A stretch of 64,000 bases of DNA from Paraphotobacterium marinum (GCF_002216855.1 NZ_CP022356.1:248001-312000); one strand, 5' to 3'. Numbered from the stretch's first letter, positions 1-10,175 are shown. Numbers and translations: made by a program. The notes: generated from the letters alone by a model not told the origin.

Positions 1-2
1 TG

Positions 3-242
3 ACAGCTTCTCTTTTGGCTGCGGCAAATGTTCTTTCTGAAAAAGTAACTGGCGAGGTTGTGTTAAAACTTTATAAAGGTAACGTTATTGCAATTCAGAA
101 AAAATCACCATTTAGTCTTTACAATGAAGATTTTGCAACTTTTGGTGAAGATGAAGTCTACAACCAAAGTCATGCAGAAGGTTTTATTCGTTTATTTTCT
201 TTACCGAGCAGGATCTCGGCCTTAAATGAAAATAACGATTAG
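3..242 (+). CDS. argG: Argininosuccinate synthase, C-terminal end (partial)
   Basis: The reading frame is already open at the window edge and ends with TAG at 240-242, so only about the last 79 residues are present. The segment [22 protein letters not shown] is the conserved C-terminal part of argininosuccinate synthase, which joins citrulline and aspartate in arginine synthesis. The identification is supported by the next gene, argininosuccinate lyase, 40 bp downstream on the same strand, the next enzyme of the pathway. A TTG at 15 is an internal codon and not a start. Confidence 0.85.
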   Translation, partial: TASLLAAANVLSEKVTGEVVLKLYKGNVIAIQKKSPFSLYNEDFATFGEDEVYNQSHAEGFIRLFSLPSRISALNENND

Positions 243-282
243 ATTATATTTAAACAAATTTTGATATTGATTAGGTGGAAAT

Positions 283-2145
283 ATGGCTTTATGGGGCGGA
301 CGTTTTAAAGATGTTCCTGATTTAGAATTTAAAAAATTTAATGACTCTTTAATATTTGATTATAAATTAGCTGAGCAAGATCTGACTAGCTCTATTGCTT
401 GGGCTGGTGCATTGCATGAAATTGGTATTTTAGAACATCAAGAATATCACGAAATTGTTAAAGCTTTGGCTGAATTAATTGTTGAAGCTAATGATAATGA
501 GGATAAGATTAAATTCAACTCTTCTGAAGATATCCATTCATATATCGAACAAAGACTCATCGAGAAAGTTGGCGATATAGGTAAAAAGTTACATACGGGA
601 AGAAGTAGAAATGATCAAGTGGCGACTGACTTTAAGCTTTGGTGTAAGCAAGCATCCCAGTCTATTCTTGCATCTTTAAAAGATTTAAAAAAAGATTTTG
701 TATGTTTGGCCAAAAAAGAGCTAGGTACAGTTATTCCAGGCTATACTCATCTTCAACGTGCACAACCAATTTTATTTAGTCATTGGTGTATGGCTTATTA
801 TGAAATGATTAACAGAGATGAGCTTCGTTTGGAAGATGCTATCAAGCGTTTAGATTATTGTCCACTAGGATCGGGTGCTTTAGCAGGAACTGCGTATCCA
901 ATTGATAGAGAATCGTTAGCTCATCATTTGGGCTTCAGTGGTGCAACTTCTAATAGCCTTGATTCTGTATCAGATAGGGACTACGTTGTTGAGTTACTCA
1001 GTTGTGCATCATTAAGTATGATTCATTTATCAAGGTTTGCAGAAGATTTAATTTTTTATAACTCTGGTGAAGCTGGATTTATAGAGCTAGATGATTCTTT
1101 TTCATCAGGTTCTTCATTGATGCCGCAGAAAAAAAACCCTGATGCTCTTGAATTAATTCGTGGGAAAACTGGCAGAGTTTTTGGTTCGCAAATAGCCTTG
1201 ATGACAACACTTAAATCACTTCCTTTGGCATATAATAAAGATTTACAAGAAGATAAAGAAGGTTTGTTCGATGCATTTCCCACTTGGTTAGCTTCAATTA
1301 AGATGGCGTCAAATTGTATTAAAACGCTTAAAGTTAATAGTTTTCAAATGAAAAAAGCCGCTATGGGTGGGTATTCTAATGCAACAGAAGTTGCTGATTA
1401 TCTGGTCAAAAAAGGTATACCTTTTCGTGATGGTCATCATATTGTTGGTCAGTTAGTACAATATGCTTTGAAACAAAATAAATCATTGGAGGATTTAAAT
1501 ATAAATGAATTTAAATCAATTTGTAATTTAATTGAACAAGATGTATATGAGTGTTTAACAATAGAAGCTTGCATTAATAACAGAATGGCGCTGGGTGGAA
1601 CAGCTACTGAACAAGTAAAATTTGCGATAAAGCAAGCTGAAAAAAAGACTTTATTTGAAGTTAGAGACGCTCGATTGGATGATGTTGAAGGGATATATCA
1701 ATTAATTGAGTATTGGGCTTTAGTTGGTGAAAACTTACCAAGATCAAAAAAAGATATGATACATTCCATAAATGAATTTGTGGTATCTGAACAAAATAAT
1801 AAAATTACAGGGTGTGCATCTTTATATATTTATGATACAGGTTTAGCTGAAATTAGATCAGTTGGGACTAGCTTAGATAATACGCACAAAGGACAGGGTT
1901 CGGCACTTATAAAACATATTTTGATTAGAGCAAAAAAACTAGCCTTAAAAAGGGTAATAGTTTTAACTCGTGTTCCAGTTTTTTTTGAAAAGCAAGGGTT
2001 TACTTATTGCGATAAGTCATCACTTCCTGAAAAAATTATTAAAGATTGCGATTTATGTATAAGAAAAAATAATTGCGATGAAGTTGCGATGGAAATGTAT
2101 TTACACTCTAAAAATGAAAAAGTTATATATCAAACAAGTAGTTAA
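283..2145 (+). CDS. argH: Argininosuccinate lyase fused to a GNAT acetyltransferase domain, ArgH(A)
   Basis: Cleaves argininosuccinate to arginine and fumarate in the cytoplasm. Residues about 1-455 are the lyase: the N-terminal MALWGGRF, the [13 protein letters not shown] segment and the fumarase/lyase signature [12 protein letters not shown] near residues 275-287. Residues about 460-620 are a GNAT domain beginning [17 protein letters not shown], with an acetyl-CoA loop-like [11 protein letters not shown]. At 620 aa it is about 160 aa longer than ordinary ArgH (about 460). This architecture is known from Vibrionales and Alteromonadales, where the tail supplies N-acetylglutamate synthase activity, so one gene would serve the first and last steps. 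An RBS (AGGTGG) lies before ATG 283. It follows argG directly, probably in one operon. Confidence 0.95.
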   Translation: MALWGGRFKDVPDLEFKKFNDSLIFDYKLAEQDLTSSIAWAGALHEIGILEHQEYHEIVKALAELIVEANDNEDKIKFNSSEDIHSYIEQRLIEKVGDIGKKLHTGRSRNDQVATDFKLWCKQASQSILASLKDLKKDFVCLAKKELGTVIPGYTHLQRAQPILFSHWCMAYYEMINRDELRLEDAIKRLDYCPLGSGALAGTAYPIDRESLAHHLGFSGATSNSLDSVSDRDYVVELLSCASLSMIHLSRFAEDLIFYNSGEAGFIELDDSFSSGSSLMPQKKNPDALELIRGKTGRVFGSQIALMTTLKSLPLAYNKDLQEDKEGLFDAFPTWLASIKMASNCIKTLKVNSFQMKKAAMGGYSNATEVADYLVKKGIPFRDGHHIVGQLVQYALKQNKSLEDLNINEFKSICNLIEQDVYECLTIEACINNRMALGGTATEQVKFAIKQAEKKTLFEVRDARLDDVEGIYQLIEYWALVGENLPRSKKDMIHSINEFVVSEQNNKITGCASLYIYDTGLAEIRSVGTSLDNTHKGQGSALIKHILIRAKKLALKRVIVLTRVPVFFEKQGFTYCDKSSLPEKIIKDCDLCIRKNNCDEVAMEMYLHSKNEKVIYQTSS

Positions 2146-2218
2146 AAATCATATAAAGTATTTTTATTCCTGTTTTTTTTTGATATAGTCGACAAGACTT
2201 AATATTTGGAAATATATC

Positions 2219-2506
2219 ATGCAACTTATCGCTCATATTCTAATTATAATGATGATGATTTCCATCATCATTTTGTTTAAATATCAAAAAAAAATTAAAC
2301 ACTCTAAAATATTCAGATTATTGGTTTCTTTACCATTTTTAGGTTATTTTGTTGTAAGTCTTCTAGTAATGGACTTTGAGCACCAACTGTTTTACTTAAG
2401 TATAAGCTTAACTTTTATTCTGATTTTTATGTTCTTTTCCATTAGAAAGAAAAAAATTCAAAAAAGAAACAAATTAAATAGAGAAAAATTAAAAGCTAGA
2501 ATATAA
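2219..2506 (+). CDS. Small integral membrane protein, function unknown
   Basis: A 95-aa protein with three hydrophobic segments (residues about 4-22, 33-52 and 57-76) and a very basic C-terminal tail (RKKKIQKRNKLNREKLKAR) that by the positive-inside rule should be cytoplasmic. No family recognised. It starts 73 bp after argH and is followed by an AT-rich gap, so it may be the last gene of the arginine transcript or a separate unit. Nothing links it to arginine metabolism. Confidence 0.55.
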   Translation: MQLIAHILIIMMMISIIILFKYQKKIKHSKIFRLLVSLPFLGYFVVSLLVMDFEHQLFYLSISLTFILIFMFFSIRKKKIQKRNKLNREKLKARI

Positions 2507-2585
2507 ATTTTTGATAATTATCTCGAATAGCTAGCAAAAAAACCTCTAAAAATAATTTATTAAATTATATTTAATTTATATTTAT

Positions 2586-3644
2586 ATGATGGGGTTTTTT
2601 ATGCCTTCCTTAATTTTTAAAATTTTAATATATCAATTTTCTTTTCTGTGCTCTTGGTATCTACTAGCTGATAATGATGAATTCAATGCCTTACAACAAA
2701 AAGCGGTAGGTGGAAGTGCTAAAGCACAATATGTATTAGCTAATAATTTTTATGATGGAAAAGGGGTTGCACAAAACTATAATAAGTCTTTTTATTGGTA
2801 TGAAAAAGCTGCTCAGCAAAACTTTTTACCTGCTCAATCAGATCTTGGTTATATGTACTTATATGGGAAAGGTGTATCTAAAGATGAGCGTTTAGCTTTT
2901 TATTGGTTTGAGAAAGCCGCTAAACATGGAATTACAGAAGCACAACTGAATCTTGGCTATCTTTATGATCATGGACGGGGTGTTACCCAAAATGATCAGA
3001 AGGCTTATTTTTGGTATCATCAGGCAGCTTTAGGTAATAATGCAAAAGCTCAATATAATTTGGGTTTAATGTACCAATATGGCCAAGGCATTCAACAAGA
3101 TATACCTCAAAGCATCAAATGGTTTCAAAGTGCTAGTAAACTTGATTATATCAAAGCTAAGCAAAAATTAGAGCAATTTAAAAAGATTACCCTATGTGAA
3201 AATTCTTCAACTAAACTGTTTGGAATAGCTTTAAAATGTGCTTCAAGACATTTAATGAGCTCAGCTATTTTGAATGCAGGTGCAAAACCTATTCGAGAGA
3301 ATACAGATTATTTTAACGATTTATATGAAACTAAAAATGTTTTTAAGGGAAGCAAGAATTTAGAAGTTTTTTATATTGAGGGCGTATTTGCCAAGGCAAA
3401 ATACAGTTTTCCCTCAATGATGGAACCTTATCAAGTTAGAACTATTAAAGATTTAGTTGCATTAAAATATGGTCAACCAGATGAAGTAAAAGGTCAAATT
3501 GATAGAGGGGATGTTTTATATAGTTGGAAGTTAAATGATGGTATTATATTAAATGTAAAACGTTCTTGGCCAGATACCACTTCTTACATAGAATACATAA
3601 ATCCAGTGAATCATAAGTTATTACTTTCATCATTAGAAAAATAA
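2586..3644 (+). CDS. Secreted Sel1-repeat (SLR) protein
   Basis: A 352-aa protein with a hydrophobic N-terminal export signal (residues about 1-28) and then four Sel1-like repeats at about 46-195. The repeats carry the hallmark pattern A-x-x-x-L-G-x-x-Y-x-x-G-x-G-V followed by A-x-x-W-(Y/F)-x-K-A-A. Sel1 repeats form alpha/alpha superhelices that hold protein partners. The C-terminal part (about 200-352) has no repeats and contains a cysteine pair (LCEN and KCAS); I do not recognise it. ATG at 2586, 2589 and 2601 are all possible starts. A second Sel1 protein lies at 37607. The partner and pathway are unknown. Confidence 0.75.
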   Translation: MMGFFMPSLIFKILIYQFSFLCSWYLLADNDEFNALQQKAVGGSAKAQYVLANNFYDGKGVAQNYNKSFYWYEKAAQQNFLPAQSDLGYMYLYGKGVSKDERLAFYWFEKAAKHGITEAQLNLGYLYDHGRGVTQNDQKAYFWYHQAALGNNAKAQYNLGLMYQYGQGIQQDIPQSIKWFQSASKLDYIKAKQKLEQFKKITLCENSSTKLFGIALKCASRHLMSSAILNAGAKPIRENTDYFNDLYETKNVFKGSKNLEVFYIEGVFAKAKYSFPSMMEPYQVRTIKDLVALKYGQPDEVKGQIDRGDVLYSWKLNDGIILNVKRSWPDTTSYIEYINPVNHKLLLSSLEK

Positions 3645-3716
3645 TATAATTAATTTAGTCTAATCGTAAAATCTGTCTATACTAATAATGCATGTTATTG
3701 TAAAGACGGAGTTTTT

Positions 3717-3938
3717 ATGAAAAAAATTATTTCAAGTTTAGGTATATTGTTATTTGCGTTCTCAACCGCTCTTTGGGCTGGTGGTCATGCTAGTGCTGAT
3801 GGTGATGGTGTGAAAGAGCATATGGATCATGTTCATGATAAAGCTGATGATACTCATGATAAAGCTGTTGATGCAACACAGAAAGATCAAGAAGATATGG
3901 AAAAAGCTAAATCAGACATGACGTCCGATAGTGAGTGA
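3717..3938 (+). CDS. Small secreted acidic His/Asp-rich protein
   Basis: 73 aa with a clear signal peptide (MKKIISSLGILLFAFSTALWAGG, probable cleavage after WAG or GGHA), leaving a roughly 50-residue mature chain dominated by D, H, K and M with heptad-like HDKADDTHDKAVDAT segments. The composition suggests a disordered or helical periplasmic protein, possibly metal-binding through the His/Asp motifs. An RBS (GACGGAG) precedes ATG 3717 and a terminator follows at 3980, so it is a monocistronic unit. No family identified. Confidence 0.6.
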   Translation: MKKIISSLGILLFAFSTALWAGGHASADGDGVKEHMDHVHDKADDTHDKAVDATQKDQEDMEKAKSDMTSDSE

Positions 3939-3979
3939 TAATACGTAAATTGCTCATCTATACTAATTAGGTTTAATCT

Positions 3980-4003
3980 AAGGCAACTTGATGTTGTCTT
4001 TTT
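3980..4003 (+). terminator. Rho-independent terminator after the small acidic protein gene
   Basis: An 8-bp stem AAGGCAAC / GTTGTCTT (one G-T pair) with a TTGAT loop, followed by Ts, 42 bp after the stop codon. Confidence 0.7.
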
Positions 4004-4464
4004 CATACAAATTTTTTATCAATTCTTAATCTTTTTATTGACTAAGTTATTATCTTTAAATTAAAATTAATATAATAATCATACACTTACTTGATAAAAG
4101 TCTTCTTTTAATGAATAATTCAATAAAATATATTTAAGTGTAGGCTTTTCATATAAATTGTTATCTTGTTTTAATAAAAAAAAATGTTTAAATTAAATAT
4201 TGGGGGGGGTCCTCATTATCTTCCACACTTTTAAATAGATCAAATCAATAAAAATAACACTGAGATTAAAAATATATTATTTTTCTTGAGTATTATTGTA
4301 CAAACTAAGATTATTAATTATTAAGTTAATAATATATTAAACATTAGTTTATTGATATGAACATTTATTTAAAATAATATTTATTCAACTTTTCAATAAG
4401 AGAAGCAAATGAGTATACAAACATAACATTATAAAAAAATAACTTTAAAAAAGGCATAACAATA
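4004..4464. other. Noncoding AT-rich gap upstream of the OppA-type gene
   Basis: No open frame or RNA gene seen. It contains an isolated run of eight Gs near 4202-4209, striking in such AT-rich DNA. The promoter of the following binding-protein gene should lie near the 3' end. Confidence 0.5.
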
Positions 4465-6078
4465 ATGAAAAAATTAAGCTTAACAATGCTCACAATTGCG
4501 ATTATGACAGCCGTTTCTTCGAATGCTATGGCCGCAGATGTTCCTCAAGGAACTGTTTTGGCAAAAAAACAAGAGTTAGTAATTGGTAATGGAACCGAGC
4601 CTGCATCTTTTGATCCAGGTTTAATTGATGGGGTTCCAGGGTCTCATGTAGCGGATGATCTTTTTGAACCTTTAGTTACAGTGGATGAAAATGGTAAAAT
4701 CATTCCAGGCGTTGCAATGTCATGGACAAAAGATCCATCGGGAAAAGTTTATACTTTTAAATTGAGAAAAAATGCTAAATGGTCTGATGGAAGTCCAGTA
4801 ACATCAAAAGATTTTGTTTACTCATGGAAGAGATTAGTAAGTTCACCGAGTAGTTATCAGGACTATTTGGCATCTGCAGGTGTCTTAAATGCTGCTGAAA
4901 TTGTCAATGGAAAGAAAGATGCTGATAGTTTGGGTGTTAAAGCTGTTGATCCATATACATTTGAAGTAACTTTGAAAGAACCGAATCCAGCATTTGTTAA
5001 AATGTTAGTTCACTGTAGTACAGATCCATTACCTCAGAAAGTGATTGCTAAATGGGGTGATCAATGGACCAAGCCTGAACATATTGTGGGAAATGGTGCT
5101 TATAAATTAAAATCTCATGTTGTTAACGGTAGTATAGTCCTAGAGAGAAACCCTGATTACTGGGATAATGCCCATACTGTAATTAATCAAGTAACATATC
5201 TACCAATTCAAGAAAAACAAGACTTGAATCGTTATAAAGCGAATGAAGAAGATATTACTTATAATACGATAAATTCAGATGCTTACCCACAGGTCAAAAA
5301 AGATTATCAACACGAGTTGAATGTTACACCTTATGTTGGGATGTATTATTACGTTTTTAATGTGAATAAGCCTCCATTTAATGATGTTCGGGTCAGAAAA
5401 GCATTATCGTATTTGGTCAATCGAGAAGCATTATCTCAGTATGTAACTGGTCACAATGAAAAACCACTGTATCACTTTGCGCCAACATCTGTTGAGGGTT
5501 TCAAGCCAGAGAAAACTGAGCTTGAGAAAATTCCACCAGCTCAGCGTATTAAAATCGCTGAAGATTTACTAAAAAAAGCAGGTTATGATCAGTCTCATCC
5601 GCTTGTGGTGAACTTAATGTATAATAGTAGTGATTGGCATAAAAAAATTGCAACTGCGGTTGCTTCAATGTGGAATCAAACTGGTTTCGTTCAAACGAAA
5701 TTAGATCAACAAGAATGGAAAGCTTATCTAGATAATTTAAGAATACATAATTTTGATGTAGCAAGAAAGGCTTGGATTGCAGATTATAATGATCCATCAG
5801 CATTTTTTAATTTACTTGTTGGGGGAGGCTCATCAAACGATGGTGATTACAGAAATACTCAATTTGATCAGTATTTTAAGGAATCACAATCAGCTTCACC
5901 TTCAAACAGAGCAATTTTATTCAACAAAATGGATCGAATAGTCAATAAAGATGCAGCAGTGATACCTATGTTTGAATATAATTCTCAACGATTGGTTAAA
6001 CCATATGTTAAGGGTCTAGCATTAAATGACGCATTAGATCATCAATATGTTAAAAACTTTTATATCATAAAACATTAA
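4465..6078 (+). CDS. oppA: Periplasmic oligopeptide-binding protein, OppA/MppA type
   Basis: A 537-aa extracellular solute-binding protein of family 5. It has a signal peptide (MKKLSLTMLTIAIMTAVSSNAMA, cleaved before ADVP) and the typical order of blocks: GTEPASFDPGLIDG, LFEPLVTVDENG, YTFKLRKNAKWSDGSPVTSKDFVYSW (family signature), WDNAHTVINQ, and a C-terminal IPMFEYNSQRLVKP. It captures peptides in the periplasm for an ABC importer. No permease or ATPase genes lie beside it, so it is an orphan receptor that must share a transporter encoded elsewhere. A paralogue lies at 42642. A terminator follows at 6094. Confidence 0.9.
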   Translation: MKKLSLTMLTIAIMTAVSSNAMAADVPQGTVLAKKQELVIGNGTEPASFDPGLIDGVPGSHVADDLFEPLVTVDENGKIIPGVAMSWTKDPSGKVYTFKLRKNAKWSDGSPVTSKDFVYSWKRLVSSPSSYQDYLASAGVLNAAEIVNGKKDADSLGVKAVDPYTFEVTLKEPNPAFVKMLVHCSTDPLPQKVIAKWGDQWTKPEHIVGNGAYKLKSHVVNGSIVLERNPDYWDNAHTVINQVTYLPIQEKQDLNRYKANEEDITYNTINSDAYPQVKKDYQHELNVTPYVGMYYYVFNVNKPPFNDVRVRKALSYLVNREALSQYVTGHNEKPLYHFAPTSVEGFKPEKTELEKIPPAQRIKIAEDLLKKAGYDQSHPLVVNLMYNSSDWHKKIATAVASMWNQTGFVQTKLDQQEWKAYLDNLRIHNFDVARKAWIADYNDPSAFFNLLVGGGSSNDGDYRNTQFDQYFKESQSASPSNRAILFNKMDRIVNKDAAVIPMFEYNSQRLVKPYVKGLALNDALDHQYVKNFYIIKH

Positions 6079-6093
6079 GTCGTAGCTTGTAAA

Positions 6094-6128
6094 AAAGGCA
6101 AAAGTATGAAGCTTTTGCTTTTTTTTTA
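6094..6128 (+). terminator. Rho-independent terminator after the OppA-type gene
   Basis: An inverted repeat AAAGGCAAAAG / CTTTTGCTTTT around TATGAAG, followed by a run of Ts, just after the stop codon at 6078. Confidence 0.8.
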
Positions 6129-6183
6129 ACATAGACATATATTATAATTTAGTTTCATTATTATAACTAAATAGACAAGTATT

Positions 6184-7737
6184 ATGATCAAAAAGTTAGT
6201 TCCAATCTTATTAGTAGCTGTTTCTTATTCGACAAATATTTATGCATCTGAGAGCCCTTCTGACAAAAACTCTAATTTTGGAAAAAATACCCAAGTTATT
6301 GTTCTTTTAAGACATGCAGAAAAAGCAGCAGGACCCTTTAATAGTACCATATATTCTGGTAATAACTTATCTACAACTGGCACAAAACGTTCATTATTGT
6401 TGCCTGCATATTTTGAAAAGGTACTGAGTTACCAAATGAAAAATTATAAAATACCAGTTGTTCTTCAGCCTGATGAGCAAGTTCGCAAAATGATTGAGAA
6501 TGATTACCAGAATATAGGTAATGAACTATCAAGTACTATAAATGAGCCTTCATATATCTTTGCTACTTCCCCACAACAATATTGGGGAAATCAATATTAC
6601 ACAAGGCCATTTACAACTATCATGCCATTTGCAAACTCAATAGATCAACAAGTAAATGGTAATTTTTATCTTGGTTGGACACCTGTGAACAGTTATGATT
6701 CAGGTGATAATTATTTGGGTTGTTACAATGCTAAAGCCATTAACTTATCCGAAGAGATTAAAAAATCTATATTCAAATCGACAAAAACTATTTGTCAAGC
6801 AGATAAAGCTGCCAATAAAAATGAAAAATTTAGTGCACTGCCAAAAGATATTTTAACAGAGGTTTTAAATAATTGGTCAAAACGTACTGTTATAGACCCT
6901 AATCAGGAAGGATCAAAAATATTAGGTCCTAATCAAGAGCATACAATTCAAGTTCCAGCAAAACATTACCGAGAATCCATAACATATATTTCTTGGGAAC
7001 ATGATATGGCATCTTATTTAGCTCAGTCACTTATTGAAAGGTTGGTGCCTGAAAAGTCAAATAACCCGCTTCAAATATCTAAAGCGAACTTATTAAAGTT
7101 AGTAACTAAAAACTATGGTAAATCAGATCAAACGAGAACATGGCAAAATGATGATTATGGTACAGTATTTGTGTTTGTTATTCAGTGGAAAAAGGATAAC
7201 GCGCAGAAAATTAATACTTTTACTGGACAAACAAACTACCAAAAAGATATCAAACAGTTAGATGTTTACCGACTCAATCAATCATTACCAAAGTTTGAGG
7301 ATTACAAAAAATTAGATAAAAATACTTTAGTGCAAATTTATCCAATTAATCCAAGTTCAAAATTAAGAACTGGTGATTATGATAAGTATATTCTGATGAA
7401 TTTAAACAAAACATCACCTAATAGCTTGTTACCAATTAACGCCTCGTTATTTGATAATTATTATATCTGGCCTAATGAACAAGGCAGTTATAAAGATGGA
7501 GATATTGTTTCTAATGCTATCAAGGGAAATGATGCGATGTTTCGGTGCATAGATTCTAATCAATGTAATATATCTGAACCAGAACTTCTTTCTAAAGGCA
7601 AGGATACTACTTTATCAAGTGGGTGGGAAATATTATGTGGTGGACAGGTTCATAAAGAATTAACCAAAGATAACTTAATAAGTAATAAAAAAATCCCTTT
7701 TTGCTCTAATATTTTTAATCTGAAAACTGCTAGATAA
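6184..7737 (+). CDS. Secreted histidine phosphatase superfamily protein
   Basis: 517 aa with a signal peptide (residues 1-22, ending NIYAS). The catalytic RH motif is in VIVLLRHAEK (R43-H44); the LSTTGTKRSLLLPAYF segment after it matches the 'GxxR' helix region of this superfamily. A later WEHD near residue 278 may supply the second active-site histidine. It is much longer than a cytoplasmic phosphoglycerate mutase-like enzyme; the rest (about 300-517) has no domain I can name. Substrate unknown. The gene stands alone between two terminators. Confidence 0.65.
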   Translation: MIKKLVPILLVAVSYSTNIYASESPSDKNSNFGKNTQVIVLLRHAEKAAGPFNSTIYSGNNLSTTGTKRSLLLPAYFEKVLSYQMKNYKIPVVLQPDEQVRKMIENDYQNIGNELSSTINEPSYIFATSPQQYWGNQYYTRPFTTIMPFANSIDQQVNGNFYLGWTPVNSYDSGDNYLGCYNAKAINLSEEIKKSIFKSTKTICQADKAANKNEKFSALPKDILTEVLNNWSKRTVIDPNQEGSKILGPNQEHTIQVPAKHYRESITYISWEHDMASYLAQSLIERLVPEKSNNPLQISKANLLKLVTKNYGKSDQTRTWQNDDYGTVFVFVIQWKKDNAQKINTFTGQTNYQKDIKQLDVYRLNQSLPKFEDYKKLDKNTLVQIYPINPSSKLRTGDYDKYILMNLNKTSPNSLLPINASLFDNYYIWPNEQGSYKDGDIVSNAIKGNDAMFRCIDSNQCNISEPELLSKGKDTTLSSGWEILCGGQVHKELTKDNLISNKKIPFCSNIFNLKTAR

Positions 7738-7749
7738 TTTTCTTAAAAA

Positions 7750-7778
7750 AAAGATAACCCTAATTGGGTTATCTTTAA
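7750..7778 (+). terminator. Strong hairpin terminator, probably bidirectional
   Basis: A perfect 11-bp stem AAAGATAACCC / GGGTTATCTTT with a TAATT loop, 13 bp after the phosphatase stop. It is flanked by As on the left and Ts on the right, so it could work in both directions. Confidence 0.85.
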
Positions 7779-8584
7779 ATCACAAGGAATATAAACACCT
7801 TCTACATTACTATAAATCAATAATGAATTTGTGTTAGAACGATAAAAATGGGATAAAGATCAATTAATTATATTTAATTGAATATATTCTATTTAATTTT
7901 TTAAATACGATTCGTTATATCTTAGTTTTAAGAATTAAAGACGAATTTATCTACTTAATTCTCCTTAGTTAAAATTTTTTATTGGGCAGATAAGATCTTC
8001 AGTAATTATCAAAATCTAAACAATATAAGCCAATATATTGAAAAATAGTATCCTATATATCACAATAAAATTTCTTGTATATATCATTAATTAAATAATA
8101 TCTTTTGATAAGGAGAGGGAAATTCGTTGAAAAAGTCATAGCTAAACTCTGATAATATTTAAGAGAATTTTAAATGTTTAAATGAAGTCTTTTTTTACAG
8201 AAATAAAGGTTTTGTTATTTTATCACGTATTTTTGTTACTTCATCATAAAGAACTAGTTCGTGATTATTAGTGATTTTAATATGTATGTATGATTTCTTT
8301 AATCTTTTTCTATATGAACAATATTAAAATATACTTGTTAATTTTTTTTCTTTGCCATTCATATCACTTACACAGTAGAAATTTTGAATATTTCCCCTTA
8401 ATCGAAAACCAAAAATTTATAAAAAGTAATAATTATAAATTAATCAAAATTAATCAAAATTAATCATATTGGATCTGAATATACGGAATATATGTTAACA
8501 AAAGGAAATAAAAATATTATATATAATTTCTCTCTAGGAAGAGTGTCTACTTTTTATATAACTTATTATTTTCCATAATTAAAA
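7779..8584. other. Long noncoding AT-rich gap
   Basis: About 800 bp with no supported gene on either strand. The only structure I see is a short tandem repeat at 8441-8466. It separates the phosphatase gene from the convergent alkB-like gene. Confidence 0.5.
8441..8466. repeat. Short tandem repeat, unit TAATCAAAAT
   Basis: A 10-bp unit repeated about 2.6 times in noncoding DNA. Confidence 0.7.
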
Positions 8585-9175
8585 TTAAGAGTTTATTTTT
8601 CTAAAGGTTAAGTTGATTCTTGGCTCTTTCACTTTTAATCTTTTAGGTAAGGCATGTTTCCAATTTAAAATATTATAACCATTCATCAGTAGTAAACTTC
8701 CATCTTTTAGTAGAAGATTTTCGATAATATTTTCATTTTTGTTTTTGAATTTAATTTCTCTGTCAGCGCCTAGAGAAATGGATGCAATTCCATGAGAAGT
8801 ATCAATTTCAGGCTCATTATCTTGATGCCACCCCATATAGTCATGGCCGTCTGCATAAAAGTTTATAAGTACAGAGTTAAAATGATTTAAAGCGTCTAAC
8901 CCGAATAAATCTGTAGAATTAAGTCTCTTCTTTAAATCTAGTAACAAGGGAGACCAAGGATGTGCTAAAAAGATATTTTTGCTATATTGATATGAGGTGC
9001 CTTTATCCCCCATAAAACATGAAAGTCTTGGAGATAGATGTGTTTTGCCAAATAAAGTTATAGATTCTTTTTTTAAAGGTAACTCCATAACCTCTTTCAT
9101 TATAGGTGCTTTTTTTTTCGCTGGAATAAAGTTATCAATATATTTTAATCCAAGTTTTGTCAGTTTATTTTCCAT
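8585..9175 (-). CDS. alkB: AlkB-like 2-oxoglutarate/Fe(II) dioxygenase
   Basis: A 196-aa member of the AlkB family, which oxidatively removes alkyl groups from DNA or RNA bases. The iron ligands are visible: H117-x-D119 in YMGWHQDNE and H174 in NWKHALPKR; R186 in PRINLTFR is the 2-oxoglutarate-binding arginine. NFYADGHDYMGWHQDNE is typical of the ABH2/3-like bacterial group rather than E. coli AlkB itself. Length and motif order are normal. It is a single gene, with DNA-repair neighbours only further downstream (umuDC, photolyases). Confidence 0.85.
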   Translation of the reverse strand: MENKLTKLGLKYIDNFIPAKKKAPIMKEVMELPLKKESITLFGKTHLSPRLSCFMGDKGTSYQYSKNIFLAHPWSPLLLDLKKRLNSTDLFGLDALNHFNSVLINFYADGHDYMGWHQDNEPEIDTSHGIASISLGADREIKFKNKNENIIENLLLKDGSLLLMNGYNILNWKHALPKRLKVKEPRINLTFRKINS

Positions 9176-9397
9176 TGTTATGCAAATAACTCAATTTAAC
9201 CAAAATGAATATTATATATTAAAATAAACCATTTTTTTATTAAACCATCCCTAAAAACATAATTTTTATCCCTATTAATGCTGTTTAGCACAAAAAAAAA
9301 CCACTAATCATTTTAATCTTTCCTGTTTAGGAATGTTATAAGAATATATAGTTAATGATATTGATGTCATCATTAATTTTTTTATCTTGGAGGTATT

Positions 9398-9790
9398 ATG
9401 AAAAAGAATATATTAATGACACTTGTTTTTTTTATTTTATTGACAACATCTTGGGCATCTCAGGCTAAGAATTGGGGTGATCCCGTAAGTCTTGCACAAG
9501 AATATACCGACGATGCAAATTATTCTAGTCCAAGACATTTTGTTAGGAAATGGATGGGTCATCATTTTACTCATTGTAGATATGGTAGTTGCACAGAAAC
9601 AGTTGGTAAAAGAGAAATTTTACAAAACCATAGGGAGTGGAAAAGAAATAATCCCGGTTCAGAATGCACTGTAACTTCTGCTTGGTGGGAAGGGAACGGT
9701 AGACTTGGATTTACCTGTAGTAATGGTTGGAATGATTTATTAATCTTTAACCAAAATGGAAAATTAGTACGAGAAGAAGTTAGAAGTTAG
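9398..9790 (+). CDS. Small secreted protein of unknown function, intact copy
   Basis: 130 aa with a signal peptide (MKKNILMTLVFFILLTTSWASQA). The mature chain has four cysteines (HCRYGSC, SECTV and FTCSN), probably two disulfides, and ends in DLLIFNQNGKLVREEVRS. No family recognised. A strong RBS (GGAGGT) precedes ATG 9398. A terminator follows at 9810. It is the intact member of a duplicated pair; the other copy at 10511 carries a stop codon. Confidence 0.7.
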   Translation: MKKNILMTLVFFILLTTSWASQAKNWGDPVSLAQEYTDDANYSSPRHFVRKWMGHHFTHCRYGSCTETVGKREILQNHREWKRNNPGSECTVTSAWWEGNGRLGFTCSNGWNDLLIFNQNGKLVREEVRS

Positions 9791-9809
9791 ATTTAAATTA
9801 ACATTTCTT

Positions 9810-9836
9810 AGAGAGAAATATATTCTCTCTTTTTTT
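9810..9836 (+). terminator. Rho-independent terminator
   Basis: Stem AGAGAGAA / TTCTCTCT with a 5-nt loop and a run of Ts, 20 bp after the stop at 9790. Confidence 0.85.
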
Positions 9837-9879
9837 GTATTTAACCTAATAATTTAATATAAAATGTCATAAAATTTTT

Positions 9880-10175
9880 TTGAACTATAACTGCTAGCTT
9901 AGTACTCAATCTAAAGAACTCTCCCTTTTAAATGAATTCAATTGGTATATTTATAAATTCGTTGTTGAATTTATTTGCGATAATCTTATTTTATAATCAT
10001 CAGTCCTTTTCTTTTAACAGATTGAATCGTTTTGGTTAACCTTGATGAAATGACTTTAAATGCTTTTAATCAAATTTTATCTTAAATTCATAAATAAGAT
10101 AATGAATTGATGACATTATGTATTTTAAGATTATTGCTGTTCATATGTTATACCAAGAATTTAATTGAAAAGAAT
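9880..10175 (-). pseudogene. Fossil copy of the 145-aa gene at 10969-11406
   Basis: No long frame survives, but nucleotide similarity to the intact gene is visible at both ends. Near the 3' end GTACTCAATCTAAAG matches GTATTCAATCTGAAG. Near the 5' end AATTGATGACAT is followed in both by TTATTGCT and TTCAT. The offsets change from about 1116 to about 1228 bp along the gene, showing an internal deletion of about 110 bp. Boundaries are approximate. Confidence 0.65.

Noticed and set aside
1056-1283. Antisense frame inside argH
   Set aside because: Shadow of the lyase coding sequence, no RBS, no recognisable protein.
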